From contig JAHDVF020001343.1 in assembly GCA_022606425.2 (NCBI GenBank), positions 186,001 to 250,000 on the forward strand: a stretch of DNA of 64,000 bases, read 5' to 3'. This DNA comes from Lepidostoma basale. Lineage: Eukaryota > Arthropoda > Insecta > Trichoptera > Lepidostomatidae. A model generated the notes under the pieces. The model ran no database searches and was not told the DNA's origin. It saw nothing but the letters and a program-made list of their open reading frames with translations. The first letter of the stretch is position 1. Each line of letters starts with the position of its first letter. The position numbers were made by a program, and so were the translations under genes. Positions 21,130 through 31,574 of the stretch are shown in pieces.

Positions 21130-21372
21130 TTCAAAAAGCTAAAATGGTAGTGCACAATGGTGTTCTTGTACCGACCCTTATGTATGGAAGCGAAGCATGA
21201 AACTGGCAAAAGAAGGATGAAAGTAGAATAAATGCAGTAGACATGAGATTTCTTAGACGAATGTATATGATAGTGTCGAATGAAAATATAAAAAGTGAAT
21301 GCGGTGCGATTGAAGATGCTATGAACAAAATAATGAAAGGATCGATATCGTTCGATTTTGAAAGTTTGGTTT
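21130..21372 (+). pseudogene. TTAG-tailed LINE, internal fragment
   Basis: The plus strand encodes KMVVHNGVLVPTLMYGSEA, then WQKKDESRINAVDMRFLRRM, IVSNENIKSECGAIEDAMNK and IMKGS, co-linear with the block just upstream of the RWFGHVER motif in this LINE. A premature TGA follows the SEA codons. The fragment ends abruptly. Confidence 0.75.
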
Positions 21373-21429
21373 GGTTCATGTGGTGCGGTGCTCCTGTAAA
21401 TTTGGAGATATTTCGTGTATAAGTGAATT

Positions 21430-22083
21430 GTTTTTTATAATAGTTAATTGTGACACGTAATACGTTTGTACTGTTTTGCTGTTAAAATTATATTAGTTTT
21501 ATCGTTTTTATAAAGAATTTTGACAGGTGTAAAAATAAAATTTTCATTTGTTCCAATGACAATTTTAATAATTTCTTCAATATTATTTTTAAGTTCGTGC
21601 TGGTTAAGTGCCTAATTACAGCTAATTTAAAAAACGGTGGATACGTGTAACATACGAGTAAATGAAATAAACACAAAAGTCTGGATCGTCCATGACAACA
21701 TGTGCAACATCGAAAAAAAACATTATGTGTTATTGCATTATGTGCTAAATTTAAAAAAAACCGTGGATTCGTGGAACATAAATTAAATAGACAATATGTG
21801 CACCATCTAAAAAGAACATATTGTGTTAAATTATTATTATTTTGTTATATTATTTTATATCATTGTATTTTATATTATTTGTTTTAGATTTATTTTGTGG
21901 GTGTTGGACGATCGAAGTGTGCGCGGGAGATGTCTATTGGTGGCGATGAGGTTCGCAACCCATCACACCGCGTCTCCCGCGGGGCGAAAAGAGAAGGTTG
22001 GAGTGCCGCATCAGTAAATGTGTGACAGTCCATTCTTTCTGCCTACCCTTTCGGGGAGACGGCGTGATGGTTAGTTAGTTTAT
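21430..22083 (+). mobile_element. LINE-tail hitchhiker, longest copy
   Basis: The most complete copy of the non-autonomous family. The 5' AT-rich half (from about 21600, possibly 21430) has CGGTGGATACGTG, TGCAACATCG, GTGCACCATCTAAAAAGAAC. The GC-rich 3' half has GTGTGCGCGGGAGATGTC, GAGGTTCGCAACCCATCACA, GCGTCTCCCGCGGGGCG. The end is the LINE-matching TGTGTGACAGTCCATTC to GACGGCGTGATGG plus TTAG tail. The part before 21600 resembles the middle of family Z, suggesting a chimeric origin. Confidence 0.75.
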
Positions 22084-22084
22084 C

Positions 22085-22318
22085 ATTAAGATGGCTTGGA
22101 CAATGAAAATAATGAATGGTTTAAAAATTATATGTTAACGATGTATATGGAAGTAGCAATAGAGGAAGACCGAGGAAAACGTGGCACGATCAAATAAATA
22201 TTGAATGTCGGCCACGTGAGAAATCGGTGCGCGTGAATGACACGATGAATGAATGTTGAGGAAGCGAGAGAAATATATCAGGAAAGAAAAATGTGTCAGT
22301 TAGTTAGTTAGTTAGTTT
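22085..22318 (+). pseudogene. TTAG-tailed LINE, 3' end, internally deleted
   Basis: The plus strand shows LRWLG, the VNDVYGSSNRGRPRKTWHDQ block (about 22138-22195), ILNVGHVRN, DTMNEC and EEAREIYQERK. It then jumps from AAAAATGTG straight to CAGTTAGTTAGTTAG. The SAYPFGETA coding end is missing, a deletion of about 40 bp. The (TTAG)n tail is kept. Confidence 0.75.
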
Positions 22319-22647
22319 GATGAAATTAAATTTCTTATGAAACTTATCACCATTTGAATAGTATTTTATTTCACTTCTGCAAAATGGCGTTCATTTGAAA
22401 TAACATTAATCACGCTAATGCCGTAATATTTCTGTGCACTAAAGTGAAGATCCCATTGAAGGCGGCCCCTGGTCGCTGGACTTGGCAGCTATGGCCCTAG
22501 CAAGGTGGAATAAAAATGGGCTTGTGGAATTTCTTGCCATATGACAATAAAACTGTCATATAACGGGAGGCGAAGTCAGTTTGCAACTTAACGGCCTGTA
22601 CAGGGTATTCTCCTTCTTGCTGCAAAAGCTAAATATATTTTAATTAA

Positions 22648-23140
22648 ATAGTCCATTGTTTTGGCCGAAACACTATGATACTTTAACATTATTACTGTTA
22701 AAATTTAAAACACTGTTATTAAATCACACTTTATTTTTATTCACTGAGAGTTTCGCGTCAGCTGTTTCGCTAACTAATGTTGGCATCATCAGGTGTTACA
22801 AAAAACTAAAGTAACAAATAATAAGACTAACTATTTATAGGGCAAGTCATAGTAAAAATTAAGTATATGAAATCTGTTGACAATTTTTACAAACAAATAT
22901 AACAAAGGTGTGAAAAAAACAGTGATTAGAGGGGACAATTATATATACAAGAAATGAAAGGGTATTGTCACAGTTAATATTAATTAGGTGAAGAAGCTAC
23001 AGATAATGTTATAGTAAGCCCACACAATAAAAGTGGGGAAACCAGTAATTAGAGAGTACAATTATAGATGGAACAAATTCAAGTGCGATGAGTCATAATA
23101 CGAGGCTACATACACGGGCTATCAAATTAGGCTGTTAGAT
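22648..23140 (-). repeat. Ribozyme repeat family Z copy
   Basis: Starts with the shared end AGTCCATTGTTTTGGCCGAA. The hammerhead-like core lies on the minus strand at 22752-22792: CTGATGA, TGCCAACATTAGTTAGC, GAA, ACAGCTGA. The rest carries the AATTAGxxxGxACAATTA and GATGAxxxATAAT words also present at 31.9-32.1 and 38.5-38.6 kb. No coding capacity. The last stem III base pair is lost in this copy. Confidence 0.65.
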
Positions 23141-23159
23141 CTCTATTTAGGTACTCTGA

Positions 23160-23880
23160 CACTAGTAGAGCTTTTCGTTTATAGCGACTCAATTGCCGTG
23201 ATCAGTTTTGTACTTATTCCATATTCAGACAATATTTTCCACAATTTTACTATTTTAACGTAATCATATGCTTTTTGAAAATCGACAAACGCACAGAAAA
23301 GTTTGTGGTTTTTGGCCAGAAACTTCTCTATCAATGTACGGAGTCCAAAAATTTGATCCATACATCCTCTGCCATTCATAAAGGCACCTTGCATATCCCA
23401 AACTTTGTCACTCGTGGTTTATTTTACTCTTTGTATTAAAATTCTGTCATAGACTTTACCAACCACACTCAAAATACTAATAGCTCTGTGGTTTCCATAT
23501 TCCATATGCGATCCTTTTCCTTTGAACAAGGTCATAATTACTGCTCTCCTCCAGTCTAGCGGCATTTATCCCTCCTCCAAGCATTGGTTAAATAACTTAC
23601 ATAACCATGTAGAAACCACTTCGCCATCGCTTTTAATAAATGGCGATACAATCAAACCGAACAGCTTTTCCACCTTTCATTGTTTTCACGGATCTTTCCA
23701 TCTCGTTTATACTTATTTTCTCAATATTATCATTTATAGATCCCGCACTCACACTAGTTGTTATACTTTCGATCACGCTTGTATCACCACCATACATTTA
23801 CTCATTACTCATTATCTAAAATTGCTTTCACACATCCGTAAACAGGAGGATTTTGGGCCTTTTTTACTTCTTTCGTAACC
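23160..23880 (-). pseudogene. LINE reverse transcriptase core fragment
   Basis: The minus strand encodes NHRAISILSVVGKVYDRILI (about 23495-23435), then MQGAFMNGRGCMDQIFGLRT, an AFVDFQKAYDYV catalytic motif A (about 23290-23250), and LWKILSEYGISTKLITAIES. This is the fingers-to-palm part of a LINE reverse transcriptase. Motif A has the usual F-x-D-x-x-K-A-Y-D. Upstream, shifted frames contain EMERSVKTMKGGKAVRFDCI. Palm motif C (F-A-D-D) and the C-terminus are not present. It may be the RT of the TTAG-tailed LINE, but no overlap proves this. Confidence 0.8.
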
Positions 23881-23889
23881 ATTTTTATA

Positions 23890-26215
23890 TTTACCTACCT
23901 GGAAGTTGTTCGATAAATAAATGTTTGTAAAAATAAAGTGAAAAACACCCTGTTAAGGTAAAACGTTAAAGTGTGGCAAGGAACGAAAGAATTTACTGTA
24001 TCCATTGCCAGTATTGTAAAAATTTAATAAAACATATTGCTTCAAATAAATTTTATTTTACCTCTTGTTTATGTTAAACTATATAGATTATCGTTGCGCA
24101 CTTTTGCCATTTCATAGCAATCAACATATAAATAGGTGAACGTAGACTTTTATCTTGTACCATCTTATTATCTTCCTCCGCATAAGGCATATCGTAAACA
24201 GTTGAGCAAACATTATGTCTTCTTCGAGCGCTTTCTGGGAAATCCCTTTTCAAATTAAGCAAAGTAATAAAGTCGGAGTATTTTCAATGTTATTGACAAA
24301 TCGGAATCAGTTACAAAACAGTTTTAGGGCCTAAAAGTTTCCGCAAGTAAAAACCGCTTTCCGCGCAGAATATTAAAAACCGTTAATGGACGAAGGTTGA
24401 AGAAAAGTACAACCTTATAAATTCAAGGAAATTCGTGCCTTTCCAATGAACATTTTTTTGTTTTCAGAATTAAAATCAAAACAAATTACTAAAGAGTTGT
24501 TACAAAGTTTTACTTTACCTAGATGTTAAATAAATAAAAAGAAAATACTTCGATGAAGCTATATTAATTTTGAAGAATTGGCAAAAATACAAAATACTTT
24601 TATTAATATTTAGCTGTTATTTTAGTTATTAAGAAAATTTGTTCTGCGAAAAAATGCTCCGAATTATTTTTTATTAAACTTTCGTTATTTTTTTTTTTAC
24701 CATGTATATTCAGTGCCCAACATATTTCTAGCATACTAATTTGAAATGAATTTGAATATTTTAATTTTTTGATACTACGATTTTGTTTGTTTGCTCATAT
24801 AAATCAGAAAAAAGTAAAAAATTACGAACTTTTTATTATTTCTTGAAAAACGATGTTAAATATTGATTAAATCATCGGTTTTCTAGAAATTTTATTATAT
24901 TTTGTAGTGATATGTTTCAAGATCATTATCAAATAATATAACATACTTTAAAAACATTACATTTTACAATGTCTTAGCAAAGGCAAAACATGGTATTTAT
25001 TTGAAATATAATTAAACTTATAAGAATCAGATGTTTTAGTAAATTTTCAATATGTTGAATAATGTAAATAAACTTAAACAAATTAATAACAAATTTATGT
25101 ATAATTTACGCATATTGAGTGTAAATCCAATTTTTATTTAGTATCAACTGGATTCTGGAGCTCGCTGCCAACTTTTCATAATTACCAATGAACTTCCAAC
25201 TAGAGATATTGATGCACAATAAAAGTATTTTTATATTGTAAAAACAATCAAATTTTGGAGTCAAAAATACAAATTTATAAATTGTATTGAAAACATGTGA
25301 TGCATTGAGCCGAATAGTAGCGTTTATCATTTTATGCAGTATAACAACAGTGCTTCAAATAAAAATATTTAATAATGTTGAAGTATCATTGCATTTTTTA
25401 AACAACAGATTCTTCTTCGCTAGTGTAACATTTTGTTGGTTTTTAGAATGCCATTTGGCCTTTTAATGTGGTAGTTTGGGTAGTGGTTTTCTTTAAAAAT
25501 TATATGCTCACTTTATAATGCTTAACAAAAGGAACTGATAATAATTCTTCATAATATAATATATTTAGTATAAACAATATAGAACTAAGTTTTTTTTTCT
25601 ATAGTACTCGAATTAAAAAATGTTAATTCCAACGTCACTACAATATTCTCGAGTTTAACAAAGAAGTTTAAAGAATAATAAAATTATATTTTAAAATGAA
25701 AAAAATAAATTGAGTTTAAACGTTTCGACAGTTTGTAACCCCTGGATTGACGAACCAATAAGAAGTAAAATACTGATACAGCGAGGTAAATATATACCGA
25801 CATTACCTGAAAGGGATGTTTGCTTGAATTTAAATATTCATGTCCCTTTCTCCTACTTCCCCTTTGTTGTCGAATCCAAATTAAGTTATCTGTCGCTCGG
25901 TTAGTTTGATTGCGAAGGAGAATAAATGAAAACTTTTGATTTTCTTACTCAAAAAGCTTTTATTGTCCTAACTTAATAAGCGTTTAAAATATATTTTATA
26001 TAAGACAAATTACTTTGCTAGGTACTCGCATTTAATGAAAATAATAAAACATATTTGTTTTATAAATCTCCCTCTTTCAAGATGATAAAATATAAGGTTA
26101 AACTTGTTTGAAATTTAAAAATTTGTAGTAAAATAATCTAAGTCATTGAATGAATCTTTTAGGATAAATAATCTTATTGCTTAAAAAATAAATAAAACCA
26201 GACTTAATGTTATGA
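23890..26215. other. Long AT-rich single-copy stretch
   Basis: About 2.3 kb with no repeat shared with the rest of the window. Frames at 24074-24262, 25106-25330 and 25710-25904 lack motifs and splice support. It probably lies in an intron or intergenic space. Confidence 0.5.
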
Positions 26216-26275
26216 ACAAAATAATAAAATAATGATTTAGCTGGTTTGAATACATGGAAAGAATGAATGAAGAAC
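26215..26275 (+). repeat. TTAG-tailed LINE, tiny fragment
   Basis: The words TGAACAAAATAATAAAATAAT, GGTTTGAATACATGGAAAGA and ATGAATGAAGAA match the MNKIMKGSLRWFGHMERMNEE coding block. It runs directly into a different LINE at 26283. Confidence 0.5.
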
Positions 26276-26282
26276 CAAACAT

Positions 26283-26610
26283 CTCCTAAGAGAAGCAGAA
26301 ATGAGAACATTACGAGCTATCGTGGAGAGAACCCCTAGAGATAGGATACCTAATGAAGGAATTCACAGATCCTGCAAAATTGAAGAGAAAGTGTAATGGA
26401 GTAGGAAGAGTAGATAATTCTGGAGGGACCATATCGATATGATGGACCCAGCGAGGATTCCTAAGATCATGATGCACGAGATTCCAGAGAGCCGTCGACC
26501 ACTAGGACGACCACCAAAGAGATGGAGAGAAGGCTGGTCGTCTTCATCACAGGAAGGAGAACGTTGATATCCTGCATAAACAGATCGCAAGACCTACTAT
26601 AATAATAAAT
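26283..26610 (+). pseudogene. GRLRRR-type LINE 3' end
   Basis: Plus-strand frames give REAEMRTLRAIVERTPRDR, a NEGIHRSCKIEEKV block, RSRRSRxFWRDHIDMMDPAR, then RPLGRPPKRWREGWSSSSQE. The tail AGCAGAAGAAGTAG follows at 26606. This family ends in GAA-type repeats. Frame breaks occur at about 26395 and 26410. Confidence 0.75.
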
Positions 26611-26710
26611 AGCAGAAGAAGTAGTTTTTATAAAAAAACTATAACTGTTTTCTATAACGTGTTATCTCGAAAAATTTAAAAATTGAAAAATGAAACAAGA
26701 TACCGGTCTG

Positions 26711-26758
26711 AAAGAGACAACGTGACAACACAATACACCACTATTGTGTTGTCTCTTT
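26711..26758. repeat. Hairpin-forming inverted repeat
   Basis: ACAACACAAT at 26725-26734 pairs with ATTGTGTTGT at 26743-26752, and AAAGAGAC at 26711 pairs with GTCTCTTT. A 6-base side bulge interrupts the left arm. It could be a MITE end or a structured RNA; no copy is seen elsewhere in the window. Confidence 0.45.
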
Positions 26759-26874
26759 CCCTCATATATTCTCTGTTTTTCACTTTAAAAATACCATGTT
26801 TTTGTAGAAAATAAAGTTGAACACGGCGGATTTGATTTTCGAAATGTTACGTTATTCTTGCAAAGAGGCGATAT

Positions 26875-26960
26875 ACAATATATTATTATACCTGTTCTCA
26901 ATAGATGCCTTAAACGTTAATTCTGTAATGTCTATTAATGAAATTAACTGACTTGATTTG
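26875..26960 (+). repeat. CR1/Jockey-like LINE 3' UTR and tail
   Basis: TACCTGTTCTCAATAGATGC, CTTAAACG and GACTTGATTTGATT match the 3' UTR and GATTT tail of the family at 10561 and 45300-45490. No coding part is retained. Confidence 0.6.
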
Positions 26961-26964
26961 ATTC

Positions 26965-27375
26965 TAAACATGCCAAGATAATAAAACTTCATTGTGGAAA
27001 TACCTGTGTTTTAAATCAAAAGAAAATCATCACTATCAAATTCCACAGTGTTAAGGACTTAGATTATCAAAAATCAATTGCAACTTAATTACATGTATAT
27101 ATGTTTAATTTTCATTGATATTCTTTATTGTGATTCTAAAAAAAAATAATGAAATAATCCGTGAAGACCGAAACGAAAGAATCACTTAAAGGAATAATAA
27201 TATTCCGAGATTCCGCTCGCATTGGTTCCTCCGAGGAGTGCATATTGGCAGATGCAGGTAATTGGTAACGTCCCGAGTTCCCGGTCCTGCTGCAAGTACA
27301 GCCGACTGCATAAGTTTTTAGACAAACCGCACACCAAAAAATGTCATTGCTTAAAATAATAATTACTAAAAACAA
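26965..27375. other. Unassigned stretch with GC-rich patch
   Basis: At 27190-27320 the minus strand has an acceptor-like GTACTTGCAG followed by an open frame of about 36 codons. A different frame (27136-27381) is also open. Neither is recognised. It could be an exon or a regulatory patch. Confidence 0.25.
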
Positions 27376-27382
27376 CCACAAT

Positions 27383-27900
27383 TTATCATCATCTTCATCA
27401 TCATCAGCCTTCTGTCATCCACTGCTGAATGTAGGCCTCTCCCAAAGCACGCCACCATCCCCTATCCATTTCCGCTTCCATCCATCCATGTCCAGCAATC
27501 CTCTTCAGATCGTCGGTCCAGCGGACAGGGGGACGTCCAACTCCGCAAATCCTGTACGCGGTCTCCACTCCAAAACCCGTCTCCCCGAACGGCCGTCGGT
27601 TCTCCGACAGACATGGCTAGCCCATCGCCACTTCAGCCCACCCATCCTCAGAGCCACCTCAGTCATATATAATAATAAATTGGATAATTTATTGAGCGTC
27701 ATTTTTATGAATTACTCATCTCAAGGGCGCTGTACCAGTCACCTTGGTGTGTTGTCGAATAAATTTGTTTTTTAATCTGTCCCTCAAGGTTATTTCAAGC
27801 ATGGCTCTTTCCATGGCGCGTGGGCGACCTTGAATCTGTAGACTAGACATTTTGTCAGTGTCCATGTCTCGGCTCCGTACGTTATCACTGGCAAGACGTA
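27383..27900 (-). pseudogene. RTE-like LINE 3' end with (TGA)n tail, left part
   Basis: Minus-strand coding runs from 27900 down to the tail at about 27383. A RAMERAMLEITLRDR block is near 27810. Then come ALRMGGLKWRWASHVCRRTD (27660-27600), VGRPPVRWTDDLKRIAGHG and DRGWWRALGEAYIQQW. The stop TGA is the first unit of the TGATGATGATGA tail. A 70-bp insertion (27666-27735) and the pogo-like element (27901-29623) interrupt it. It continues at 29625. Confidence 0.8.
27666..27735 (-). mobile_element. 70-bp retroposed insert with 6-bp duplication
   Basis: This segment breaks the RTE coding sequence and is flanked by CAGTCA at 27660-27665 and 27736-27741. Its sequence (AATTCATAAAAATGxxGC, ATCCAATTTATTATTAT on the minus strand) recurs at 14160-14232. 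Read on the minus strand it ends in an ATT-rich tail, which suggests the 3' end of a retroposon. Confidence 0.5.
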
Positions 27901-28344
27901 GGGGAGCACGGGTAGGAGTGAACCACTTTTTTTTAAAACCGTTGTTCTGGGGAAAGGAAACAAGATAAACCAGCAGAGTAAGCTCCCTATGTTAGCTACG
28001 TTTATTGTTTATGTGATGGTAATAAAACAAATTTGATAATATGTTTAAGTTCTTTATTATTTGAGTAAATACAGCAAGACACCTACTGGCTCACTTCTAC
28101 CCGTGTACGGGTAGGATTGAACCAAGTAGTGGGTTGAGTTGAACTGGTTGGTTGAGTTGTGGTATTATTAAAATAAAACCAGCTAAAAGTATAACAATGT
28201 TTAGCCTAAATATTTATTTCACTCAAGGTAATATAAAAATAATGTAATCAAAGTAAAAATGTAGAGAAATAAGTATTTAAATATTATAACAAATTAATGA
28301 AGGTAATAAAAAAAAGACAAAAAATCAACAACGTTAATACAATC

Positions 28345-28960
28345 AAATTGAACTGGAAATTTGTAATGGCAGTGTTGTCTTTTCGTTGTGCCTGAATACC
28401 TTGGCTGGGGAAGTGTCAATCTAACATCATTTAGAGCTACCGTAGAAATATCAGGAATGTCTGGCATCATAAAAAATACCCTTTTTACGCAGAAAACTAA
28501 TGGTAATCTCTTGTCTTACATTATCAAAACTTAATACCTTCCCAACATAATACATATCAGATTTTTTAGCAATAGTAAATTTAACTAAGACGAAGCTCCC
28601 TTCACCAGGATCTCCATTGAAATCATTATGTAAATCGTCCTCTTGAATAATTAAGTCTTCAAATTCACATCTGATGAATCCTGTAATATTGGTTCTTCTT
28701 CTGATTCATCTTCGCTGATTATCAAGTCTTGATGAATATTTCTGGGTTTTTTAGCCAGCTTTTCATTACATGGCCTGTTCATAATTTCCTCCTTTTCAGG
28801 ATTATCCGTAGCAATCATTGATCGACCTTTTTTCCTTCCCTTTCTCATGTCACTCCTTATTCCTGCCTTTGAAATTCTGAGGGCTAACAAATATACTAGA
28901 TGATGACGGCTTATCAGCTATGATAACAATGTCGTTTTGTCCGACAGCTTGAGAAGACGA
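28345..28960 (-). pseudogene. Pogo-like transposase, C-terminal remnant
   Basis: The minus-strand frame 28651-28890 reads SKAGIRSDMRKGRKKGRSMI, ATDNPEKEEI, then an acidic EDESEEEP stretch. Downstream, in a shifted frame, come EGSFVLVKFTIAKKSDMYYV, GKVLSF and EITISFLRKK. The KGRKKG-S-T-PEK block and the G-FVLVK...YVG module are the C-terminal end of insect pogo-type transposases. Just upstream (28960-28900) IFVSPQNFKG sits in another frame. The catalytic DDE core is absent and frameshifts separate the parts. No function is expected. Confidence 0.75.
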
Positions 28961-29034
28961 AATGATGTGATGAGTTGCGGAAGAGTTGGACTCTTCTATA
29001 TGCATAGCTCTGTCTGTAACAGTTCACAAGGAAT

Positions 29035-29139
29035 CTACTTCTGTAAACTCTTTCCTGCCTTTATTAAATTCAGTGCATTTTTCATTTCAGTTTCGGTAGT
29101 CCTTGCATTTTCTGTTTTTCTTTTATGTATTCGAGGCAT
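29035..29139 (-). pseudogene. Pogo-like transposase, N-terminal remnant
   Basis: From ATG at 29139 the minus strand reads MPRIHKRKTENARTTETEMK, NALNLIKAGKSLQK, then stop. This is the start of the Psq-type helix-turn-helix that opens pogo transposases (basic K-R-K-T, then an A-xx-I-K-x-G-x-S helix). It is cut short, and the sequence jumps to the C-terminal linker, showing an internal deletion of most of the coding region. Confidence 0.75.
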
Positions 29140-29624
29140 TGTTGTTACCTGCACACAAAGGAGAAATAATAAAATAAATATTTTAGATTAAAGTGACTGC
29201 GAGGTAGGAATGAACCATGGTTCAATCCTCCCCAATCAAAGTTGGTTCAGTCCTCCCCAAGCACCCAAAATAAGTCAAATAATTTCCAAAAAATATATAT
29301 GTGTAATATGCACCACAAACACACAGTTCTAGGTACTATATAATTTAGTACTTACTTTTGAGTCACTTTCCGTTGTTTAGAACTAAACAGCAAGGTGTCA
29401 AACCCTTCATAAAAAGTTCGTAAATTTTACTTTAGCGTCGAAAAGCGCGAGCGATACTGTCAGCAGGTGAACCCGTGATGAGATTCAGGCGGCAACTGGA
29501 TGTGCTGGACGAGCACGAGTATGCGACACGTTGGTCAAGTTTGAACATGTTTCGAATTGTATTTCACAGTAATATGGTAAATGGTTCACTCCTCCCCGTG
29601 GCTCACTTCTACCCGTGCTCCCCT

Positions 29625-29950
29625 ACTGGTTGAAGACTTTAGTCTTGAGGCATTGTGGTATTTTAAAGTTGAGAACATGACGTAATTTTCCAAAGGTCGC
29701 CCAACCCAACTGAATTTTCGGTCGGCTTCTTTCTCGAAACTGTTTTTACCCAGTTGTATGATTTGGCCAAGATATGTATATTCTTGTACCACTTCGAGAG
29801 CCGACCCACCGACGGTTACTGATTTCTGGATAATATGTTCATTATACATGACTTTCGTCTTGTTCAAATTTATTCCGAGACCCACTTGTCTGGATGCAAT
29901 GTTCAGTTCATCAAGCATGACTTCGAGACGGATTCTGCCAGAATGACAAT
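29625..29950 (-). pseudogene. RTE-like LINE, right part beyond pogo insertion
   Basis: A 110-codon minus frame (29586-29918) starts MLDELNIASRQVGLGINLNK, then TKVMYNEHI, VTVGGSALEVVQEYTYLGQI. This is the RT thumb region of RTE-type LINEs (LGLxINxxKTKxM ... YTYLGxxI). The reading continues across the pogo element into 27900. The C-terminal end of the listed frame reads into the pogo TIR. Confidence 0.85.
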
Positions 29951-30061
29951 GTCATCAGAACCATAATTAATACGAATAAATTATAGCATATTCATGCATA
30001 TAAAAAAAGGAGACAAAGGATTTAAATATTAAAATTGATTATAAAATCTTCAATACGAACC

Positions 30062-30156
30062 GAATAATGCTATTATAAAGAAGCAATCTGGCTCTGTCCA
30101 GACTTAAACCCACGCCCCCCATCAAGAACCAAGCGTTGTATCCCCAAGACCACAAA
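30062..30156 (-). repeat. tRNA-derived SINE-2 copy
   Basis: The minus strand begins GTGGTCTTGGGGATACAACG (tRNA box A-like TGGTCTxGGGG), then CTTGGTTCTTGATGG, a decayed box B (TGGGTTTAAGTCTGG) and GAGCCAGATTGCTTCTTTAT. The order is the same at 33965-34074 and 61316-61655. Confidence 0.6.
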
Positions 30157-30269
30157 CAGATTTTTAATTAGTTATTGCTTATTATAAAGATTAAAACAAT
30201 TTTTCTCGAATTCTTTCGAAGGTATTAAACCCTCGTCGTTGAAAGAACTAAACAACTGAGCCACCATAA

Positions 30270-30475
30270 AAATAGACAAAACAAACAACAACAACAACAA
30301 CAACAAAACCATCACGCCGTTTCCCCGCAGGGGTAGGCAGAGAGAATGGACCGCCACACTACTCTATCCTGGCAAACCTCTCTAGCTTCCTCCACATTCA
30401 TACAACGAGTCATACACGCACGTCGATTCCTCCGACTTCTAACATGACCAACCTTTAAAATTTGATAGACAAAAC
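30270..30475 (-). pseudogene. TTAG-type LINE 3' end with (GTT)n tail
   Basis: On the plus strand a CAACAACAACAACAACAACA run (30284-30304) leads into AAACCATCACGCCGTTTCCC. Read on minus, the coding end is followed by TGA, TGG, then a (GTT)n tail instead of (TTAG)n. Coding pieces include VGHVRSRRNRRAC, a TRCMNVEEAREVCQDR-like block and SILSAYPCGET. Confidence 0.8.
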
Positions 30476-30479
30476 AAGG

Positions 30480-31570
30480 GAAGTAAAAAAGCGTTATATA
30501 GCGAAATCTAATAATGTATCCTGTTTGAATTTTACCAGTGTTTTCATGTGTTTATTTTATTTTCCCGCGATAAAGGTTTAAAACCATAGAAACATGAAAA
30601 CATAAACAAAATTATATTCAATGTATTATTTCATAAATTATTGTAATATGTATTATTTCATATGAAAAGTATTTACGCCTTTATGCATCAAGAAATAATT
30701 ACTCTTATTGGAAAACTACCACATTTAAGGTCCATGTGGCATCCCAAGAATCACCAAAAATGTTTTACTTTGCTGTAAACCAATCCCTTGGATTGAAATT
30801 TTATCATTTATTTTGTATATAATTTAAACTTTGTATCGCTATATGAAATAAATAAGTCGTTATAACGAAAACAAATCTCTGGCAATACAGATTGTACGAA
30901 TATGAAATATGATATATATTGTTTAATTAATTTTAAAACTCTTTTAAATGACAATTGTTTAAATGTATTAAAATGATTATTAAATTAACTCCAGTCTGTG
31001 TTTAAGTGGTAGTTTGGTATTCTAAGGTTTAATATTTGATTCATTCATATAATGAAACATATCATATTCTTTCACTTTAAAGACCTTCTCTGGTTTAAAT
31101 GTCCAGAAAGTATTTGACATAAGTATATTATATTTGCATAGCTTAAGAAAAAATAGTGCCAGCTTAAGAATCTCAACTCTGCAAGAACAAAATACTCGAT
31201 ACAAGGCGATCTAAATTGCGATCAGCAAATTTTTCTGTAATGTGAAGATTATCAAAACGCTGCCCATGCAAAAAGAAAATGACTAGGCTTATATGATAAC
31301 CGGCCCTTCAGTCTTGACCAATTTTGAATTTAGAACCATTTTTGTAAATTTCGTACCTTAAAAATAAATATATGTAGAAAGATACAATTAGATACAACCT
31401 TTATAATATATAATTTCACATAATCATACATGTATGTAGGTACACATGGATATGATAATTTATATCTATAATAAATTGATACGTAAAACAAACTACCACG
31501 GAGCGTTTAAGATGATATTTATTTTTTAGTCTATCATTTTGGCTATCTATTTTGGAAAAATAAAAATAAA
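30480..31570. other. AT-rich stretch, nothing recognised
   Basis: No repeats or frames of interest; two frames of about 60 codons (31022-31204, 31416-31604) look like chance in AT-rich sequence. Confidence 0.5.
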
Positions 31571-31574
31571 TGTA

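Larger units (their letters stand above)
27901..29623 (-). mobile_element. Pogo-like DNA transposon, deletion derivative
   Basis: TIRs begin GGGGAGCACGGGTAGGAGTG (27901) and the inverted copy CACTTCTACCCGTGCTCCCC ends at 29623. The TA duplications lie at 27899-27900 and 29624-29625, within an RTE copy whose sequence resumes exactly. The right TIR region has a ~17-bp extra segment repeating the TIR theme. Subterminal repeats near 28085-28140 and 29210-29260 repeat the words GTAGGAxTGAACCA and GGTTCAxTCCTCCCC. The element encodes only remnants of a transposase (see the two coding entries). Confidence 0.85.
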
